A stretch of 64,000 bases of DNA from Mucilaginibacter sp. Its GTDB lineage: Bacteria > Bacteroidota > Bacteroidia > Sphingobacteriales > Sphingobacteriaceae. How positions within the stretch are numbered: the first letter of the stretch is position 1; the number at the start of each line of letters is the position of its first letter. The notes below the pieces were generated by a model. That model was not told where the DNA came from, ran no database searches, and saw nothing but the letters and a program-made list of their open reading frames with translations. This document shows positions 61,230 to 64,000 of this stretch, in pieces. The stretch is from NCBI RefSeq assembly GCF_025359345.1, contig NZ_JANYGQ010000037.1, positions 1 through 64,000 of the forward strand, read 5' to 3'. Position numbers and translations under genes: made by a program.

Positions 61230-64000
61230 ATGGATACTTTCTACAGCCTTTTCCGTACCCGGAAAGGATTAATCGGCACCGGTATTTTTCTGATACTGGT
61301 GGTTTTAACCATTTTTATTATTTTCCGCCATCGCCAAAAACCAGGCATCGACCCGGAATTTAGTAAGTATATCGAATCGTACACCACCGGGATAATATCC
61401 AAGGGGAGTACTATCAAAATCCGGCTGGCGAGCGAGGTACAGGTTAGTCACGAACAAAATGCACAGCTAAGCGATAAACTTTTCAGCTTTTCACCATCCA
61501 TAAAAGGCAAAGCTTATTGGATAGATGCCCGCACCATCGAATTCAGGCCCGAAAGCAAACTCGACCCTGATAAAAACTATACCGGCGATTTCAAGCTGAA
61601 TAAAATAATTGAAGTACCCGGAAAATTCGAAGACTTTAAGTTTAGCTTTCAAACTATAAAACCCGATTATACGGTATCATTCATCGGCTTGCAAACCGCC
61701 ACCAATACTTCACTTGATAAAATGAAGTTAAGCGGCATCATCCAAACGGCCGACAACGAAGATTCGGGCGAGATTGAGAAGATCATTACCGCAAACTTTG
61801 TAAACCCGGTACACATCAGTTGGGAGCACAATCCGGTTGCCAAAACACACCACTTTGTGGTGACCCAACTCACCCGCGGTAATGGTCTGATAAACCAGCT
61901 TACCGTTAACTGGGATGGGAGTGGTTTAAATATCGACAAAAAAGGCAGCCAACAGTTTGACATCCCAGCCGTAGGCGATTTCAGGGTGCTTGACATAAAG
62001 GCTGTGCAGGACAACGACCAATATGTTTTAGTGCAATTTTCGGATAACATAATGATTGGCCAGGAACTAAGTGGCCTGGTAGGCATGGGCAACGTAACGG
62101 ATGCCGCCTATACCATTGAGGGAAGCACCGTGAAGGTTTATTCGCCCGAACATCTGCAGGGTAATTACAGCGTTTTTGTAAACGAAGGCGTTGAAAATAT
62201 ATCGCATAAGAAAATAACCAAATCCTATACAGGCAACGTGTTTTTTGAAAACCGTTTGCCATCAGTGACTATTCCCGGCAAAGGCGTTATCTTACCTGAT
62301 TCCGGCAAGCTGATGATGCCTTTTGAGGCAACCAATTTAAACGCGGTTGACGTAAGCATCGTAAAGATTTTTGAAAACAACGTACCACAGTATTTCCAGA
62401 ACAACGGATTTGATGGTGGCGAGGAATTACGGCATGTAGGTAAGCCCGTAGTTCAAAAAACCATCCGGCTTGATGAAGACAAAAGCCTCAACCTGAGTAA
62501 AAAGAACCGTTTTATGCTGGATATCGACCAGCTTTTGCGTACCGAACCCGGCGCAATTTACCGCGTTATTATCGGTTTCCGGAAAGACTACTCAATATAC
62601 AATTGCAAGGCTGGGTCGCCGGTTCAAAAAAATGCAGATGACGACGAAGGCTATGGCGGCGAGGGCAGCAACTTTGGCAGCAATACAGGTACTATAAGTG
62701 ATGAAGACGACGATTTTTGGGCGAAATATGATAATTATTACCCCGAAGAATACAACTGGCAACAGCGCAACGACCCATGCACCAATTCTTATTTCACCAA
62801 GGATAGATGGGCTGTACGGAACATTATTGCATCAAACATAGGCCTTATTGCCAAACGCGGCAGCGATAACAGCATGCTGGTTGCGGTCACCAATATTTTA
62901 AGCGCCAAACCTATGAGCGGCGTCGAGTTGGAATTGCTGGATTACCAAAAACAGGTGATACTCAAAACCACGTCAGATGGCGATGGCATGGCTAAGTTTG
63001 ATATGAAGCGCAAACCTTACCTGCTGGTTGCCAAAAGCGGCAAAGAACGCGGTTATTTAAAATTGGATGATGGCAGTTCATTGCCGCTCTCCCGTTTCAA
63101 CGTGGGCGGCGAGCAGATACAAAGCGGACTCAAAGGCTTTATTTATGGCGAGCGCGGCGTATGGCGGCCTGGTGATTCGATATTTATGTCCTTTATCCTG
63201 GAGGACAAGCTTAAAACCCTGCCGGCAGACCTTCCGGTTCAGTTTGAGCTGTTTGATGCCAATGGCAAGCTATACAGGAGGCTTACCCAAACAAAGTCCT
63301 TAGATGGCTTCTATAGCTTCCACACAGCAACCGAAACCTCCTCGCCTACCGGTAACTGGAGCGCTAAAGTGAAAGTTGGCGGCGCTGTGTTCGAAAAGAG
63401 CGTAAAGATTGAAACCATAATGCCTAACCGCCTTAAAATAGGCTTAACCTTTGGCGGGGCAAAAGAATTAACCAAAGGCGGCGACGTAAGCGGGGCACTC
63501 ACTGCACAATGGTTGTTTGGCGGAACGGCGCAAAACCTGAAAGCTAAGGTTGACGCTTTTTTGTCGCCAAAAACAACAGCTTTCAAAGGTTACGAAGATT
63601 ATGTATTTGATGATCCTACCTTAGCCTTTACCACGCAAACCCAAACCATATTCGACGGCCGGCTCGACGAAAACGGTAAAGCATCGGTAAACACCAATAT
63701 CAATATTGAGAAACAGGCGCCGGGGCAACTGAATGCCAACTTCCTGGTAAAAGTATTTGAACCGGGCGGCAATTTTAGCATACAAGCGCTGAGCATGCCA
63801 TATAATGTTTACCCGGGCTACGTGGGCATTAAAACAGAAAAAGGCAGCGACCTTTCAGGTATGCTGGTTACCGGTAAAGATCATGATATTGATATTGCCG
63901 ACGTAGACGTAAACGGGAAACCGTTTGAAGGCACCCGCAACGTTGAACTGGAACTCTACAAAATACAATGGCGCTGGTGGTGGGACGAGACCGGCAACCA
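61230..64000 (+). CDS. Alpha-2-macroglobulin-family protein (partial, 5' end)
   Basis: The first ~920 codons of a gene that continues past the window. It starts MDTFYSLFRTRKG with a TM segment at ~12-32 (IGTGIFLILVVLTIFIIF), so it is anchored and faces the periplasm. MG1/MG2-type beta-sandwiches follow (EFRPESKLDPDKNY; SGLKGFIYGERGVWRPGDSIF is the typical MG2 region). Bacterial macroglobulins trap proteases and often pair with PbpC; the thioester region and partner lie beyond the window. Confidence 0.9.
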   Translation, partial: MDTFYSLFRTRKGLIGTGIFLILVVLTIFIIFRHRQKPGIDPEFSKYIESYTTGIISKGSTIKIRLASEVQVSHEQNAQLSDKLFSFSPSIKGKAYWIDARTIEFRPESKLDPDKNYTGDFKLNKIIEVPGKFEDFKFSFQTIKPDYTVSFIGLQTATNTSLDKMKLSGIIQTADNEDSGEIEKIITANFVNPVHISWEHNPVAKTHHFVVTQLTRGNGLINQLTVNWDGSGLNIDKKGSQQFDIPAVGDFRVLDIKAVQDNDQYVLVQFSDNIMIGQELSGLVGMGNVTDAAYTIEGSTVKVYSPEHLQGNYSVFVNEGVENISHKKITKSYTGNVFFENRLPSVTIPGKGVILPDSGKLMMPFEATNLNAVDVSIVKIFENNVPQYFQNNGFDGGEELRHVGKPVVQKTIRLDEDKSLNLSKKNRFMLDIDQLLRTEPGAIYRVIIGFRKDYSIYNCKAGSPVQKNADDDEGYGGEGSNFGSNTGTISDEDDDFWAKYDNYYPEEYNWQQRNDPCTNSYFTKDRWAVRNIIASNIGLIAKRGSDNSMLVAVTNILSAKPMSGVELELLDYQKQVILKTTSDGDGMAKFDMKRKPYLLVAKSGKERGYLKLDDGSSLPLSRFNVGGEQIQSGLKGFIYGERGVWRPGDSIFMSFILEDKLKTLPADLPVQFELFDANGKLYRRLTQTKSLDGFYSFHTATETSSPTGNWSAKVKVGGAVFEKSVKIETIMPNRLKIGLTFGGAKELTKGGDVSGALTAQWLFGGTAQNLKAKVDAFLSPKTTAFKGYEDYVFDDPTLAFTTQTQTIFDGRLDENGKASVNTNINIEKQAPGQLNANFLVKVFEPGGNFSIQALSMPYNVYPGYVGIKTEKGSDLSGMLVTGKDHDIDIADVDVNGKPFEGTRNVELELYKIQWRWWWDETGN

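Overview
The window looks like a chromosome segment of a Bacteroidota bacterium of the Sphingobacteriaceae type (Mucilaginibacter/Pedobacter-like). The clues are the MurF-alanine racemase fusion, T9SS type B (gliding-motility) C-terminal sorting domains on two giant secreted proteins, UMF1, DUF4199, DUF502 and DUF1080 families, TAnnTTTG-type -7 promoter boxes, many SPase II lipoproteins, and coiled-coil repeats of the kind seen in this phylum's sensor proteins. No rRNA operon, complete insertion sequence, prophage or CRISPR array was seen.

Layout. 1-9.3 kb: start of a coiled-coil (probable sensor) gene, a zinc-ribbon membrane protein, lutA, a frameshifted small gene, a UMF1 transporter, a dihaem lipoprotein cytochrome, two secreted or membrane proteins of unknown role, a propeller lipoprotein and a Nudix-type regulator. 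9.3-16.5 kb: a near-perfect 31-bp operator in front of a carboxylesterase, a dead Phd-type antitoxin, a serine hydrolase, a Gfo/Idh/MocA oxidoreductase, and a Crp-AhpD pair. 16.8-22.5 kb: tRNA-Leu(UAG), small hypothetical genes with a truncated Rossmann-protein start, a BtuF-like protein, the Kdo genes kdsD-kdsA, hscB, and tRNA-Leu(CAA) with a duplicated 3' flank. 22.5-33.9 kb: two GlxA/AraC-type regulators (one without its nucleophile region and overlapping gap), small enzymes, two DUF1080 proteins, a metallophosphoesterase, and an ECF sigma factor with a membrane partner. 34-40 kb: a RepA-like ATPase embedded in repeats, a BLUF blue-light receptor, a Bcr/CflA transporter and an LRR protein.

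40.0-40.8 kb is the most unusual stretch: tRNA-Gly, a degenerate tRNA-Leu, an intact tRNA-Leu(UAA), an orphan GIY-YIG nuclease and a displaced 3' part of tRNA-Leu that starts at the D-loop GG. This is the layout expected if the nuclease gene were a minimal tRNA-targeting element. 40.9-46 kb holds recX, murF-alr, DUF502, DUF4199, a membrane LuxR protein and the tail of an MFS transporter.

46-56.7 kb encodes two tandem paralogous giant secreted proteins. Each has three six-bladed NHL propellers, each apparently inserted into an Ig-like (He_PIG) domain, followed by five cadherin-like beta-sandwiches and a T9SS CTD. 56.8-64 kb carries mnmA, topA, a small conserved gene and the first ~920 codons of an alpha-2-macroglobulin-family gene that runs off the window.

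At least six intergenic gaps are filled by short direct or inverted repeats, each gap with its own repeated word. All functional names come from reading motifs by eye. No database search was possible.
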